Assembly: GCF_032362555.1 (NCBI RefSeq)
Contig: NC_083524.1
Location: 1,908,001 to 1,972,000, forward strand
Direction of reading: 5' to 3'
DNA length: 64,000 nt
Source: Amyelois transitella
Lineage: Eukaryota > Arthropoda > Insecta > Lepidoptera > Pyralidae
Shown: positions 55,101-64,000 of the stretch, piece after piece
Position numbering within the stretch: the first letter of the stretch is position 1
Layout: each line of letters begins with the position of its first letter
Notes under the pieces: model-generated
Seen by the model: only the letters and a program-made list of their open reading frames with translations
Told to the model about the DNA's origin: nothing
Databases searched by the model: none
Made by a program: the position numbers and the translations under genes

Positions 55101-55413
55101 ACCCGAAAACAATTCGGAAGAAAATTATAATAAGGCACATATTAAAACCCGGAACACAGTGGAAAGAACTATAGGCGTGTGGAAGAGAATATTTCCTTGC
55201 CTATCTAAAAAGATGGCAACAAATTTGACAACATCATGCAATGTTATTGTTGCTACTGCAGTACTGTACAATATATGCAGGGCTCATGGTGTTATTGAGC
55301 ATATTGAACCTGATAACAGGAATATACAAAGAACTACGAGGTATGTTCAACAGTCAAGAGAAACTAGAGAAGGTTTACTTTTTAGAAGACTTTTCATATC
55401 TCGTCACTTTTGA
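49196..55413 (+). CDS. Harbinger H7 transposase, exon 1 split by a Gypsy element
   Basis: Exon 1 starts [20 protein letters not shown] (49196-49285), is interrupted by the LTR element, and resumes at 54286 ([34 protein letters not shown]) to a GTAGGT donor at 54481. Exon 2 (54652-55413) follows [37 protein letters not shown] (first Asp), [16 protein letters not shown] (second Asp) and [18 protein letters not shown] (Glu). One residue seems missing after the first Asp, where the family has Asp-Cys/Gly-Thr-His. Otherwise open, about 348 residues. Confidence 0.83.
49286..49793 (-). repeat. LTR at the 3' side of the Gypsy element
   Basis: 508 bp, identical by eye to 53774-54281. Just outside it, toward pol, lies a purine-rich tract (minus AGCGGGGGAGTGA). 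Confidence 0.95.
49817..52960 (-). CDS. Gypsy pol polyprotein
   Basis: About 1,047 residues. In order: aspartic protease ([12 protein letters not shown]), reverse transcriptase ([13 protein letters not shown]), RNase H ([24 protein letters not shown]), an integrase zinc-binding HHCC region, an integrase core with the DDE arrangement, and a C-terminal segment ([17 protein letters not shown]). The order defines Ty3/Gypsy. It overlaps gag in another frame by about 55 bp, where this family commonly uses frameshift translation. Confidence 0.93.
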   Translation of the reverse strand: MHAAMQLPAVGKLSGQPVVAESDCLGQTSRLFVTDRKTKIQYLIDTGSDLCVFPRSAIRGQLTKSKYELFAANGTVISTFGYLGLTLDLGLRRDFSWRFVVADVSKPIIGVDFLGYYNLLVDVRNQRLIDGITTLTIHLPCRDSSGTISSVRTTTTEDSTYHRLLREYSAITRPAGKLTKPRHSTVHHIRTTPGPPVSSRPRRLDPERLRIAKKEFEEMLQNGTARPSESPWSSPLHLVRKKNDGWRPCGDYRALNARTIPDRYPVKHIQDFSHQLTGTSVYSTIDLVKAYNQIPVYEEDIQKTAITTPFGLFDFPFMTFGLRNAAQTFQRFMDEVLRGLDFCYGYIDDILVYSSSAIQHEQHLRQLFERLAEYGVLINTSKCVFGQPEVSFLGYKVSAAGIQPLSSRVQAIMDYPAPKTIKELRRFLGMTNFYRRFTPNAAQIQAPLNSLLSGPMVKGSHPVHMTAELLQAFNECKQKLAEAALLAHPDLHAEISIQTDASDTAIGAVLQQRKGEDWQPLAFFSRKLSPSQSKYSPYDRELLAIYEAIRYFRHMVEAKPFAVLTDHKPLTFAFSKQRESCSPRQFRYFDYISQFTTDIRYIAGKDNVVADSLSRINSIKLPLDYQSLARDQDIDEELQTLLKEGSSLKLQKCRMAGTDCEVYCDVSVSPRPFITKPFRRQIFETLHNLSHPGVKATVRLISQRYVWPGIRKNCRQWAKQCQECQRSKVTRYTAAPPSAFQTPSGRFKHIHCDIIGPLPLSSGNRYCLTIVDRISRWPEAFPLQDITAESCAAALTAGWIARFGCPERITTDRGRQFESKTFQDLAALIGAVHHHTTAYHPAANGLVERLHRQLKAAIVCHNDANWTEVLPWVLLGIRSAWKDDLQASTAELVYGEPLRLPGQFLNTSPDEPVDPTNIVSRLRSHMRKLTPQPTSWHTSSRKTFYVPKDLSTATHVFLRQGPVKRPLQPPYQGPYKVIKRSEKTFDLDVNGKTQRVTVDRLKPAYMAKEDLSSTPESPAEVPADEHQNPPKKTRSGRTVRFPNYYRP
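52906..53751 (-). CDS. Gypsy gag-like protein
   Basis: 281 residues starting [20 protein letters not shown]. It contains a capsid-like domain ([36 protein letters not shown]), a basic Arg/Ser stretch and a single Cys/His cluster (CWYHYRF...CTQPC). No lysine-rich nucleocapsid beyond that is seen. Confidence 0.85.
   Translation of the reverse strand: MDETKKDVLPVLGLPTSMESCRVAVRSPAFNPADPELWFAQLEGQFTLSNITTDSTKYYYVLSQLEPQHTAEVRDIIVSPPATGKYEKLKAELIRRLSASQERKTKQLLMHEELGDRKPSQFLRHLQYLAGTNVPTDFIRTIWASRLPTNLQTIVASQSSMELEAVAQLADQINDIVPVTGQVACASTKHLSVSTASASTPIDILSQQIQVLTRRLEAMELRGRSRGRSKSRGQRDYSRSQSRQRPDGHPHCWYHYRFKERARKCTQPCSFQQSGNYQGSQ
53774..54281 (-). repeat. LTR at the 5' side of the Gypsy element
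   Basis: 508 bp, identical by eye to the other LTR. Next to it on minus, TGGTGACCCCGAGG is a plausible tRNA primer-binding site. Confidence 0.93.
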
Positions 55414-55489
55414 TAATATTTTAAATAAATTTTAAATAAATAAAACATAAAATATTAAGAAGTTTAATTTCCAATTTGTTTATTTAACA

Positions 55490-56771
55490 ATTCAATTTCT
55501 AATTTAATTTTTTGAATTTGAAATTCATGTATCTTTTTCTCGTACTCCAACAAATTGTTTTCTCTTTCTATCAAAATCTTTTCCCGCTGTATCCTCAACT
55601 CGTGCAATGCCTGGTCCTGTTGTATGTTTATCGTGCTGCGTTTTACTCTTGATCCGTCTCGCTTAGAAATTTCTTGCTACCTGAAAAAAATATCAATAAT
55701 TTGAATAAATAAATCTAAATAGTAACTTAACTGCTCTCTATAATAAACTATATTTTACTGTACAACAGACGATGAGGTCTAACAGTTAACTTATATAGGA
55801 ATCTTTATTGCACATTCAATTTTTGATTTCGATAAAAAAAATATGAAATATAACTTACTAGTCGGTGTGGAAAAAGTATCTTTATTAGATTTCCTTTTCG
55901 GCTGCAAATAGCTATTTTCATCTATTTCATTTTGTAATTGTGCAAATATTGGTCGTTTCCTTGAATGGTTTTCGGTTTGTTCTTCTGTGCTCAGATCAAT
56001 AACTGAAACAATTTTATAAGTGTATGTTACATTATACGATAGAATAAAACACATAGAAATAAATATCATTGATGTGATTCAAAATAAGATACCTTTTGCA
56101 GTTGCATTTTCAAACTGAAGTTCAGGGATCTTCCCATACTCGGGTTTCTTCATATCATCTAAATCTAAATATTAAATAATTTGATTTAATTAAATAATAA
56201 AAAAACAGGTACCTATTATATTTTAGGCATAACTGATTACTTCTTATATTAGTATTGGACATACAAATCAAAGAGAGATGATACCTTTCACAGTTGGTTT
56301 TTCTGCCTTGAATTCAAGATTCTTCCCATAATTTGGTTCTATTGTGTCAGCTAAAACTAAAAAGAAAACAAAAACATAATAATATATAAAGTACCTAAGA
56401 AAAATTTCTTATGACACAGGTATACATGTATACTAACTTTCAATTGTATTTGAGTCAATTACTCCTGGAACTCTCAAATTTATAAATGGACAGATTGTGT
56501 CTATAACATTATCAGACACCATGAAGCCATTTTCCGGAGGGCCTCCACCAGTGCGTTTCATACTCATCGACTCCTGAGAAAGTGAAAAATCAACTCTTTC
56601 TCGGCAGAAGAAAATGCCAGCTTTTTTGAACTGCAAAATAACCATACATATGATTTTATTAAACAAAGATGAAAATATACAATAACTCAACACAACATCA
56701 GTAAATAGAAGTATTTTTACTTACCTGATGGTTATGTTTACTGAACCTGAAGAAGGTGTAATTTTATCCAT
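55490..56771 (-). CDS. SANT/zeste-like partner gene of Harbinger H7, several exons
   Basis: A short first exon (56771 to about 56724) reads MDKITPSSGSVNIT before GTAAGT. The next (about 56635-56440) has FKKAGIFFCRERVDFSLSQE and SMKRTGGGPPENGFM; the TGGGPP motif is typical of Harbinger-associated Myb/SANT proteins. Then short exons, one with EEQTENHSRKRPIFAQLQNE, and a last exon (about 55680-55490) encoding a coiled coil (IQREKILIERENNLLEYEKK). The DNA-binding SANT domain itself is largely missing between exons 1 and 2, so it may be internally deleted. It converges with the transposase without interleaving. Confidence 0.55.
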
Positions 56772-57000
56772 ATTTATTACAAGTCCACACAAGCAAAACT
56801 ACCACAAAACAAAAACTTCGAACAATATTTATCGTATTTTATAGGTTATATTGACAATTGACAGATGTCAATCAGAAGCAGAGTGAACTGCGTAACGTAA
56901 ACGAACCAATCACAGAGCTTTAATCAACGCAATGCGTTCGCTTAGTCAAGTGTCGCTTGAGTATTGTTTAATTGTAACAATTGTAATCTTAGCTTGACCA

Positions 57001-57087
57001 TAATATATTTTGGATTTTGGTTACATAATTTGATTACAATAAAGCAAATTTGAACTGTACATTTTGGTAGCAATGTTACTGTTTTAG
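57001..57087. other. AT-rich spacer
   Basis: Nothing recognised. Confidence 0.4.
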
Positions 57088-57098
57088 TGAAACAATAT

Positions 57099-57129
<31 letters not shown>

Positions 57130-57131
57130 TG
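57088..57131. repeat. (ATTT)n microsatellite, LINE tail
   Basis: About ten ATTT units. On minus it is the (AAAT)n tail of the LINE to the right. Confidence 0.85.
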
Positions 57132-57396
57132 TACACAAAAATTATATACAGAAGCATTTATTACAGTAATTCTAGTACAAAGGTGCTACTTATTTCAACA
57201 GAAATCTCTTCCAGTAGACCCATGAGAGGAGAGATTAATTTTGGAGCGGTATGGCGTGTGCATAAATAACGTTTAACATATTTAACTAAACATACATGCT
57301 AATACTTACATAATTAAACATGGAACAATTAAATAAATGACAGTAATAAACTACATAAACATACCAATATATATATATATATAATATAATATAAGT

Positions 57397-59334
57397 CTAT
57401 TTGGAGAGATAATAGTCTTTAACTCGTCGTTTGAATGAAGTAAGAGTTTGGGAATCGCGAATATCATGCGGTAAGGAATTCCACAGTCGTACAGCATGAG
57501 CAGAGAAGGAAAAAGAGTAGAAGGAAGTCTTGTGGGTAGGAATAGTAAGAATGGTGCGCAAATGAGATCTGCAAGGAGAATTAGACGAATGACGGAAAGA
57601 GAAACGTTCTTTAAGATAGGAAGGAAAGGCGGGATTAAATAAAATATTAAAAAGAAGACAGAGAATGCGAGTATTTCTACGAAAGCGAATGGGAAGCCAT
57701 TTCAACTTAGAGCGGTAAATGGAGACATGATCGTATTTTCTTAAGCCAAATATGAAACGAATACAGAGGTTTTGTAACCGTTCCAATTTATCCAGTAGCT
57801 CCTCTGTGGCATCAAGATAGCACGCATCAGCATAGTCCAGAATTGGAAGAATCAGGCTTCGCATGAGAGAGACCCTTGTTTGAAAAGGTAAGAAATATTG
57901 AAGGCATCTTAGAGTATGAAAAGAGTAGTAGATCTTACGACTAACCTCCTTAATATGGGCCGACCAGTTTAGGTTTGAATCTATAGTAAGACCAAGGTTC
58001 CTTGCAGATTTGGTGACTTCAATTGGAGAACCATTATAGTACAGGCTTGGCAATATATCAATGTTGATTTGATTACACATATAATAACTACCAATTATCA
58101 TAGCCTTAGATTTGACAGGATTAACCAAAAGACCATAATACTTCGCCCATTCAGAAACCCGATCAAGTTCAGCATTCATCTCCGCAATGGCTGTCAAGGA
58201 GTCTTGCTCATTAAAATGACAATATATCTGTAAATCATCAGCGAAAAGATGGTATTTGCATGTCAGTAGTTTAGAGACTGATGTTATGAATACCGAAAAT
58301 AGCAACGGCGAGAGTATACCACCCTGAGGAACACCAGCACTAAGTTTACACCAATCAGAAGCCGACTCACCAACACGGACTAGCTGTGATCGATCGCGAA
58401 GATATGAATCAAACCATGAAAGGGAAGAGGGAGAGATATTATTTGACCGCAGTACGCCTAACAAAACGTCAAAGTCAATTGAATTAAATGCACTAGTGAA
58501 ATCCAGTAACACAATCAAAGTGAGTGACTTGTTTTCCATTGCCCAACGGATGTCGTCCGTTACATTAATTAGAGCGGTGGCTGTGCTATGTCCAGGTCTG
58601 AAACCAGATTGAAATGGGCTAATAAGATTATTTTTATAAAGAAATGAAGAAAACTGGTTGTGTGAAAGATGTTCAAGAACTTTAGAGAGATATGGTAAAA
58701 TAGATATAGGACGAAGGTCAGAGAAGGATGAGGGATTAGAAGTTTTTGGCAATGGTATAACATTAGCCCGCTTCCAAGCTAAAGGAAACATACCCGATGA
58801 AAATGAATAATTAAAGACGTGAGTTAGTACTGGTAGTAGTATGGGTAAAAGTAAACTGATCATCTTGGAGCATACCAAGTCGTTTCCCACTGCATCAGAA
58901 GAAATATTCTGAATTGCTTTAGTAACCTCATCTTGAAGAACTGCAGAAAATTCAAAGGCAGGATAAGTGGGGGTGGGTACATCTAATAATTTGGAGAGAG
59001 TAGCAGATTTAATAGTTGGATCTAAACTTACAGGGGGACGTGAGAAATGTTTATTGAGATCATTAAGGTTAAAATGAGCGAAAGTAGGAGAAGAGGATTT
59101 TCCCACACCAACAGACCTCAAAAATTTCCACGTCTCGGCAGGGCTTCGATTTACAAGCGATTCGTGGAAGTAACGTCTCTTGGCGTCACGACATGAGCGA
59201 CTACACCGGTTGCGAAGCATCTTGTAAAATTGCAAATTACGTTCAGACGGACATCTCTTATATCGCCGTTTCGCTTTATCCCTGCGAGCCATCCGCTCAA
59301 TATTTGGTGAGCATTTATCCATTTTGGCAATCAA
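57397..59334 (-). CDS. LINE reverse transcriptase, Kiri/L2-like, endonuclease missing
   Basis: 645 residues, open. RT motifs: WKRANVIPLPKTSNPSSFSD, LRPISILPYLSKVLEHL, QSGFRPGHSTATAL, LIVLLDFTSAFNSIDFD (Asp), AGVPQGGILSPLLFSVFITS and HLFADDLQIYCHF (Asp-Asp). The C-terminal segment has ILDYADACYLDA, RLQNLCIRFIFGLRK and AVRLWNSLPHDIRDSQTLTS, ending VKDYYLSK, characteristic of Kiri/L2/Rex1-type LINEs. The N-terminus is a linker (RRDKAKRRYKRCPSERNLQF). Confidence 0.85.
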   Translation of the reverse strand: MIAKMDKCSPNIERMARRDKAKRRYKRCPSERNLQFYKMLRNRCSRSCRDAKRRYFHESLVNRSPAETWKFLRSVGVGKSSSPTFAHFNLNDLNKHFSRPPVSLDPTIKSATLSKLLDVPTPTYPAFEFSAVLQDEVTKAIQNISSDAVGNDLVCSKMISLLLPILLPVLTHVFNYSFSSGMFPLAWKRANVIPLPKTSNPSSFSDLRPISILPYLSKVLEHLSHNQFSSFLYKNNLISPFQSGFRPGHSTATALINVTDDIRWAMENKSLTLIVLLDFTSAFNSIDFDVLLGVLRSNNISPSSLSWFDSYLRDRSQLVRVGESASDWCKLSAGVPQGGILSPLLFSVFITSVSKLLTCKYHLFADDLQIYCHFNEQDSLTAIAEMNAELDRVSEWAKYYGLLVNPVKSKAMIIGSYYMCNQINIDILPSLYYNGSPIEVTKSARNLGLTIDSNLNWSAHIKEVSRKIYYSFHTLRCLQYFLPFQTRVSLMRSLILPILDYADACYLDATEELLDKLERLQNLCIRFIFGLRKYDHVSIYRSKLKWLPIRFRRNTRILCLLFNILFNPAFPSYLKERFSFRHSSNSPCRSHLRTILTIPTHKTSFYSFSFSAHAVRLWNSLPHDIRDSQTLTSFKRRVKDYYLSK

Positions 59335-60009
59335 AAAGAATATTTGTACACAACGTACGATTATTCTGACGTGTGTATACTTATTTTGAAGCTTAATACG
59401 TTTTACTTTGGGAAACTAAGTATAGATTGATTTTAATTTATATGGAGTTAATTTATTTTACTGGGTACTAAAATTTCGAAAACAAAAGCTATTTTGGTGA
59501 GCCCTTAAATTGTACCCTTAATTAAATGTTATTGTTGTAGGCACATGTCGAAGACTTTACCCAATTTATCAATTACATGTTCACATAAAAGTTTGAAAAT
59601 GATATGCTCCGAACTGTGCACACAAGATCTACGAAAATTTCGTGAAGCGTTTTATTCTAAACCGGAAAAAATTTTTCAGGATAGCAGCAAAACAGCAAAG
59701 CTCGGTCAACCAGGTACTCCATTATTAAAAAGAATAAAGTTTTGCATAATGCATTCATTACTATAATAGAACCTGGCAAAGTCAAAATAAGTTCATCTAA
59801 AGTTACTATTTAATTATTCTAAGACTATATTTTAAAAATAATTGGAATATATAAAAACGTATATCAAGTCTTTATTGGAATCTAAATAGTAAAGAATTTA
59901 AACGTTTTTTTTTTATTACAAAAATGACAGGTGTGTAAAGTGGCGCTTTTGCTTTTATAACCCTCATTTTCACTTTATTAATAAAATTCTATTTTAATTC
60001 GGTGGAGGT
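59335..60009. other. mostly non-coding; one unidentified short frame
   Basis: A plus frame at 59545-59766 reads CSELCTQDLRKFREAFYSKP and KTAKLGQPGTPLLKR. It could be an exon of a broken transposon gene, but I do not recognise it. The rest is AT-rich. Confidence 0.3.
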
Positions 60010-60330
60010 AGCGTTATGTGCTGGGCTGCTATAGACTTTGAAGAAAAGACAGAAATAAAATTTATCTCTGGAAAAATAAATAGAGCAAGTTACATTAAAT
60101 TGATCGATGAACAGTTAGCTAAATACGGAACACAAATTGGCGGCCAAAATTATATTTTTCAGCAAGACAATGCTTCTGTTCATACCGCAAAACTCATTAA
60201 TGACTATTTTTTAAAACACAATATTCGAATTTTAAAGTGGCCGGCACGATCCCCTGATTTGAATATTATTGAAAATTGTTGGGGGTAGACTAGCACGTGC
60301 TATATACTCATATGAAATGTTAATAATAAA
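60010..60330 (+). pseudogene. Tc1-type (DD34E) transposase C-terminal relic
   Basis: Reads VMCWAAIDFEEKTEIKFIS, IFQQDNASVHTAKLINDYF, LKWPARSPDLNIIENCWG. Exactly 34 residues separate the Asp of QQDNA from the Glu of NIIEN, so DD34E. A frame change at the Trp-Gly leads to RLARAIYSYEML. The DNA-binding half and first Asp are missing. Confidence 0.85.
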
Positions 60331-60415
60331 AAAATATAATTTTGTAATGGATTGGCAAATTTAAATAGATTTATGTTCAGAGTGTGCTGAATTTTGACGC
60401 CATGCAACACGTCAT

Positions 60416-60946
60416 ATGAAATGTCAGGGTGGACAAAAGGCGTTATCAGATGAGGTCAAAAAATATATTATTAAATATATCAATGTTTGTTCCGAATGGG
60501 GCTACCCACTTGATACGTACGATCTAAGAATCATTATTAAAGGGTACCTCGAAAGAATGGGGCATAATATTAAAAAAATCAAAAACAACTTTCCGGGTGT
60601 AGGGTATGCCGAAAGTTTTTAAAAAAGGCACTGTAGAGATATATCTGAGCGATTAAGCCAGAATATAAAAAGATCGAGGGCAGCCGTATCGCCAGAAATT
60701 ATAGTGCAATATTTTGAAGAACTCGAGCGTTCCTTGCAAGGTGTTGATTTGGCTAATATAGTCAACTACGACGAATCGAACTTAGCCGACGAACCTGGTA
60801 AAAAAAAGGTTCTGTCTAAGAGAGGGGCTAAATATCCCGAAAGAGTCATGAACCACACTAAGTCTTCTATTATTATATATAAGGAAATCATGAAAAAAGT
60901 AGGCATATCATATATCTCACTCCGGGCTGAGGCTGCTTCTATATGA
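60416..60946 (+). pseudogene. pogo/Tigger-like transposase fragment, one stop
   Basis: One frame, interrupted by a single TAA at 60620. It contains a CENP-B-type helix-turn-helix (CSEWGYPLDTYDLRIIIKGY, MGHNIKKIKNNFPG), then RHCRDISERLSQNIKRSRAA and the start of the DDE_1 domain with the first Asp (NIVNYDESNLADEPG, KYPERVMNHTKSS). It ends early at 60946; the other catalytic residues are missing. It is a different lineage from the psq-type fragment at 23385. Confidence 0.82.
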
Positions 60947-61142
60947 GTTAGATGATTAAACTTTACCAACCTGTTCCTTGACGATCATGAAGTATAGTGG
61001 AGTACATATTTATCCCCTTTGATGTAGATGGCAAGGACTCTGAAAATGTATTATTTAAATAATAAAAATGAAATAAGTCATAAGGGTAAAAGATTTTAAA
61101 TGTCATGTTTTCTTATAAGGGGTAAGGGAGCAAACCAGCGCT
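60947..61142. other. short spacer
   Basis: No feature recognised. The LINE starts within it, about 61100. Confidence 0.4.
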
Positions 61143-63356
61143 TTGGAAAGAGTGAAAGTAGAAAATTTGCAAGATATGGATGTAGGTAAGAAGTATATTA
61201 ATAGACTGAAGGATGAAATTGAAGATTTAGATGAGAGGAGCAATATTGAAGATGGATGGAAGGAATTTAAAGAAAGAATTGTGAAAGTAGCTGTTGAAGT
61301 GTGTGGTGTAAGTAGAAGAAGGAAAGGGAAAAATCACAAAAATGCGTGGATGAGTAAAGATGTGCAAGAACTTGTGCGATTAAAGAAGAAAGCATGGCTG
61401 GATTTGTTAGCAGCAAAAGCTAACTTAAGAATGCAAGAGGTTATAGATGAGGATGTGAATGAAGCACGTAAGGAATATAAAAAAATGAAAGATTTGGTTA
61501 AGAAAGCTGTGATTAGAAAGAAAGAAGAGTATAAAGAGGATTTTGATAAAAGGCTATCAGAAGACTTTCAGTCAAATCTGAAAGTATTCTGGAAATCCGT
61601 AAGGTCAGCCCGAGGAAAAACTATAACCAGAGAGCTGACTAGGATCAGATGCCAGGATGGTAGCGTTGTGAAAGGAGAAGAATGTGTGCTAAAGATATGG
61701 AAGGACTATTTTGAGAGTTTATTTGAAAAAAAGGAAGAAAATAAGAAAGAGTTCTGCTATAGCGAAGAAAAAGAGAATGAGATGGAAGGCGAAATTGAAA
61801 TGTTTGAAATTGTGGAAGCACTTAAGAGTATGAAAGCGGGTAAGGCTGCCGGATATGATAGAGTATCGGTCGAGATGCTTAAAGCAGGAAAAGGCGTCGT
61901 AGCTAGACAGTTGTACTGCCTTTTCAATTTGTGTTGGAGAAGCGGCCGAGTACCAAAAGATTGGTGTAAGGCTGTTATTGTGCCACTTTACAAAGGAAAA
62001 GGGTCACAACTGGACTGCAAAAATTATCGTGGTATAAGCCTGCTTAGCGTCGTCGGCAAATTGTATGCTAAGGTATTGATTAATAGAGTCAGGAATGAAA
62101 CTGATGACAAAATATGGGATGCTCAAGCGGGATTTCGAAAGGGAATGGGATGTACTGATCAGGTCTTTTCTTTGCGGTGCATAGCCGAAAAGTTTTTGGC
62201 CAAGAGTCAAAAAGTCTATTGCACATTCGTGGATTTGGAAAAGGCCTATGACAGAGTTGAGAGGAATGAATTGTGGTCAGCACTTTCTATGCATGGGGTG
62301 AGCAGTCTCTTGATACGAGCACTGAAATCCTTATATGAGGATTCGAGTGCTTGTGTCAGGATAAACGGAGCGCACACTGAGTGGTTTAAGATTGAGAAAG
62401 GTGTTAGGCAGGGATGTGTTGCGTCACCGTGGCTGTTCAACCTATTTATGGATAGTTGTTTGACAGATTTGAAAGAGTCTGAAAGTGGATTAAGGATGAA
62501 TGAATTACTCGTCAAATGTCTGCTCTATGCCGACGATCAAGTTATACTGGCGTCATCAGCGGAGGAGTTACAGGAGATGGTAAACTGTATGCATGAAGCT
62601 TTAAAAGGGAAAGGAATGAAAGTGAACGTAAGTAAAACTAAAACACTGGTTTTTGAAATGGAGAAAGAAATGACAGCATGTAATATTTTGATTGGAGGAG
62701 AAAAAGTTGAGCAAGTGAAAGAGTTTGTATATCTAGGATCAAAGTTTACATCAGATGGCAAGTGTGATAGTGATATTGAAAGGAGAGTGAACGCGGGGAA
62801 CATGGTGAATGGAGCTTTGCATGCCTTTATGAGCAGTCAGAAACTATCCAAAAAGGCTCGACTGGCTGTGCACAGGGGCGTGTTGGTCCCGACATTAATG
62901 TATGGGAGTGAAAGTTGGGTATGGCAAAAGAAGCACGAAAGCAGAATAAATGCAGTGGAAATGAGAGCGTTAAGGAGTATGTTGGGTGTGAAATTGAGTG
63001 ACCGGATAAGGAACAGCGTGATAAGGGAATGTTGTGATGTGAAAGAAGATGTAGTTACAGGAATAGAAAAGGGTATGTTGAGATGGTTCGGTCATGTGGA
63101 GAGGATGAATGAAAACAGGTTGACTAAGCAGATATACAAGGAGAGTGTGGAGGGAAAGGTCGGGGTGGGAAGACCTAGACGAACATATCTTGATCAAATT
63201 AAGGACGTCCTGGTGAAGGGTCAGGTCAAAAGTGCCCGAAACCGCCGAGCTTGCATGAAGAGAGTTATGAATGTGGATGAAGCAAAGAAAGTATGCAGGG
63301 ATCGTGGCAAGTGGAAAGAGGTAGTCTCTGCCTACCCCTCCGGGAAAGAGGCGTGA
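61143..63356 (+). CDS. 5'-truncated RTE-like LINE, reverse transcriptase open
   Basis: 737 residues, no break. It starts in the linker after a missing endonuclease (SRRRKGKNHKNAWMSKDVQE). RT motifs: KAVIVPLYKGKGSQLDCKNY, RGISLLSVVGKLYAKVLINR, QAGFRKGMGCTDQVFSLRCI, FVDLEKAYDRV (Asp), KGVRQGCVASPWLFNLFMDS and LLYADDQVILASSAEELQEM (Asp-Asp). The C-terminus has MLRWFGHVERMNENRLTKQ, VGRPRRTYLDQI and WKEVVSAYPSGKEA. An ATGT-type tail follows (63359-63380). The clade (RTE-like) is a judgement. It lacks the endonuclease, so it cannot move alone. Confidence 0.85.
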   Translation: MERVKVENLQDMDVGKKYINRLKDEIEDLDERSNIEDGWKEFKERIVKVAVEVCGVSRRRKGKNHKNAWMSKDVQELVRLKKKAWLDLLAAKANLRMQEVIDEDVNEARKEYKKMKDLVKKAVIRKKEEYKEDFDKRLSEDFQSNLKVFWKSVRSARGKTITRELTRIRCQDGSVVKGEECVLKIWKDYFESLFEKKEENKKEFCYSEEKENEMEGEIEMFEIVEALKSMKAGKAAGYDRVSVEMLKAGKGVVARQLYCLFNLCWRSGRVPKDWCKAVIVPLYKGKGSQLDCKNYRGISLLSVVGKLYAKVLINRVRNETDDKIWDAQAGFRKGMGCTDQVFSLRCIAEKFLAKSQKVYCTFVDLEKAYDRVERNELWSALSMHGVSSLLIRALKSLYEDSSACVRINGAHTEWFKIEKGVRQGCVASPWLFNLFMDSCLTDLKESESGLRMNELLVKCLLYADDQVILASSAEELQEMVNCMHEALKGKGMKVNVSKTKTLVFEMEKEMTACNILIGGEKVEQVKEFVYLGSKFTSDGKCDSDIERRVNAGNMVNGALHAFMSSQKLSKKARLAVHRGVLVPTLMYGSESWVWQKKHESRINAVEMRALRSMLGVKLSDRIRNSVIRECCDVKEDVVTGIEKGMLRWFGHVERMNENRLTKQIYKESVEGKVGVGRPRRTYLDQIKDVLVKGQVKSARNRRACMKRVMNVDEAKKVCRDRGKWKEVVSAYPSGKEA

Positions 63357-63358
63357 GT

Positions 63359-63380
63359 TTATGTATGTATGTATGTTTTC
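63359..63380. repeat. (TATG)n tail of the RTE-like LINE
   Basis: TTTATGTATGTATGTATG directly after the ORF stop, a simple-repeat LINE tail. Confidence 0.75.
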
Positions 63381-63825
63381 TTATATTTCATAACTCACAA
63401 CTTTAAATACTTTAATAAGCAACCAGTCTGTCTGCACATTTAGAAAATTCTTTCAGATTATATCATATCAACAGATATGGCAACAGTGATGTGTCACCAT
63501 GATCCAATATGGGTAAGGTTTCCTTGCACAGATTGTGGAGGCAGATAAGAGTCAAATCATGTAAGAAACTGATTTACCCAATCAAGGATTTCTGTCATTA
63601 ACAAAGCCTGATCTCCTCTTTGGATGATAAAGAAACTGAAGGAGGAGACTAGTCAAAACAATTACTTACATACCTGTTCTTATAGGCAAAGTATGCAACT
63701 GTGGTTTTGAACCAGGATTCCTACAATATGTATCGTCGTTGAGCTGTTTCCTAGCATATTGATGATCACATACTTATAGGTCTGTTATAATTGAAATAAA
63801 AGAACAGTAGATATAAATTTACACG
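63381..63825. other. no gene recognised
   Basis: Contains words (GATTGTGGAGGCAGATAAGA, CTGATTTACCCAATCAAGG) that I know only as a moth dispersed repeat, perhaps a LINE 3' portion. Confidence 0.4.
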
Positions 63826-63970
63826 TCGGATTCAGAATCTTCAATTACTTCTGCTTCTTCTGGATCTTCTTTTTCTTCTTCATCTTGGGCGCAAGTAAAT
63901 TGCATCAATAGCGAGGTGTCGCATGTCTGTTCGTCAATATTGAACGTTGATCCTCTGTTGTTGATTCTAC
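63826..63970 (-). CDS. possible acidic C-terminus of an unidentified protein
   Basis: A minus frame reads INNRGSTFNIDEQTCDTSLL, MQFTCAQDEEEKEDPEEAEV and IEDSESDV to a stop at 63826. It is acidic and ends cleanly, like the tail of some pogo/jerky-type transposases, but the rest would lie beyond the window. Low certainty. Confidence 0.3.
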
Positions 63971-64000
63971 ATTAGAACAAGACCAACCTTGATCATTCGT

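Larger units (their letters stand above)
48945..57000 (+). mobile_element. PIF/Harbinger element H7 with a Gypsy insertion
   Basis: Contains transposase exons (49196-49285, 54286-54480, 54652-55413) and a convergent multi-exon SANT-like gene on minus (55490-56771). Candidate ends share AAACAATACT: about 48960 on plus and the inverse at about 56965-56975. Ends and duplication are uncertain. It inserted at the 5' side of the MULE gene. Confidence 0.65.
57088..59334 (-). mobile_element. 5'-truncated LINE, Kiri/L2-like
   Basis: Minus-strand RT gene (59334-57397), a 3' untranslated region, and an (AAAT)n tail at 57131-57088. The endonuclease is absent, so it was truncated on insertion. Confidence 0.75.

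Overview
The window looks like moth (Lepidoptera) nuclear DNA: spliced eukaryotic transposon genes, piggyBac-like elements, a tRNA-derived SINE and other interspersed repeats I recognise from Lepidoptera, and AT-rich spacers. I see no convincing ordinary host gene across 64 kb. Nearly everything is mobile DNA, much of it nested. That would fit heterochromatin or a W chromosome, but this is inference.

Layout. 1-1150: broken mariner with DD41D spacing. 1574-12311: five PIF/Harbinger elements. An older copy (A2, from about 1574) is split by A1 (1653-5279) and cut off at B1 (6521-9387). B2 (9391-11910) and the left end of B3 (from 11914) follow, each joined to its neighbour by one TTA. In A1, B1 and B2 the transposase gene and an antisense MADF-BESS gene are reciprocally nested: each has an exon inside the other's intron. 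12340-19047: RTE-type LINE relics fused to a piggyBac fragment, duplicated in tandem, each copy carrying a different piggyBac-like element (13039-15429 and 16317-18592), with several perfect hairpins. 19300-24600: MULE, Harbinger, jockey-type LINE and pogo relics.

24413-29350: ISL2EU-type material, with a transposase tail and three SWIM/YqaJ nuclease genes, the last nearly intact. 29323-30572: a perfect 625-bp tandem duplication. 30467-33168: a broken Harbinger with a SANT-type partner gene, then a piggyBac relic. 33540-39703: a gene resembling the DUF7869 family, whose 5' intron holds an apparently intact piggyBac-like transposon (33820-36549, TTAA duplication, 582-residue spliced transposase). 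39985-42937: SINE, repeats, a THAP-like exon and a perfect 218-bp inverted repeat.

42975-48938: a MULE transposase gene split by an apparently full-length CR1-type LINE (43157-48466). 48945-57000: a Harbinger whose first coding exon is split by a whole-looking, very young Ty3/Gypsy element (49286-54281). 57088-63380: a Kiri/L2-like LINE, Tc1 and pogo relics, and a 5'-truncated RTE-like LINE. The last 600 bp hold no gene I can name.

How the genes work together. Each DNA transposon carries the cut-and-paste nuclease and often a DNA-binding helper: MADF-BESS in A1/B1/B2, zeste/SANT-like in the two others, SWIM-YqaJ in ISL2EU. The LINEs encode an RNA-binding ORF1 and an endonuclease/reverse transcriptase. 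The order of insertion can be read at many junctions because the interrupted reading frames continue on the far side.
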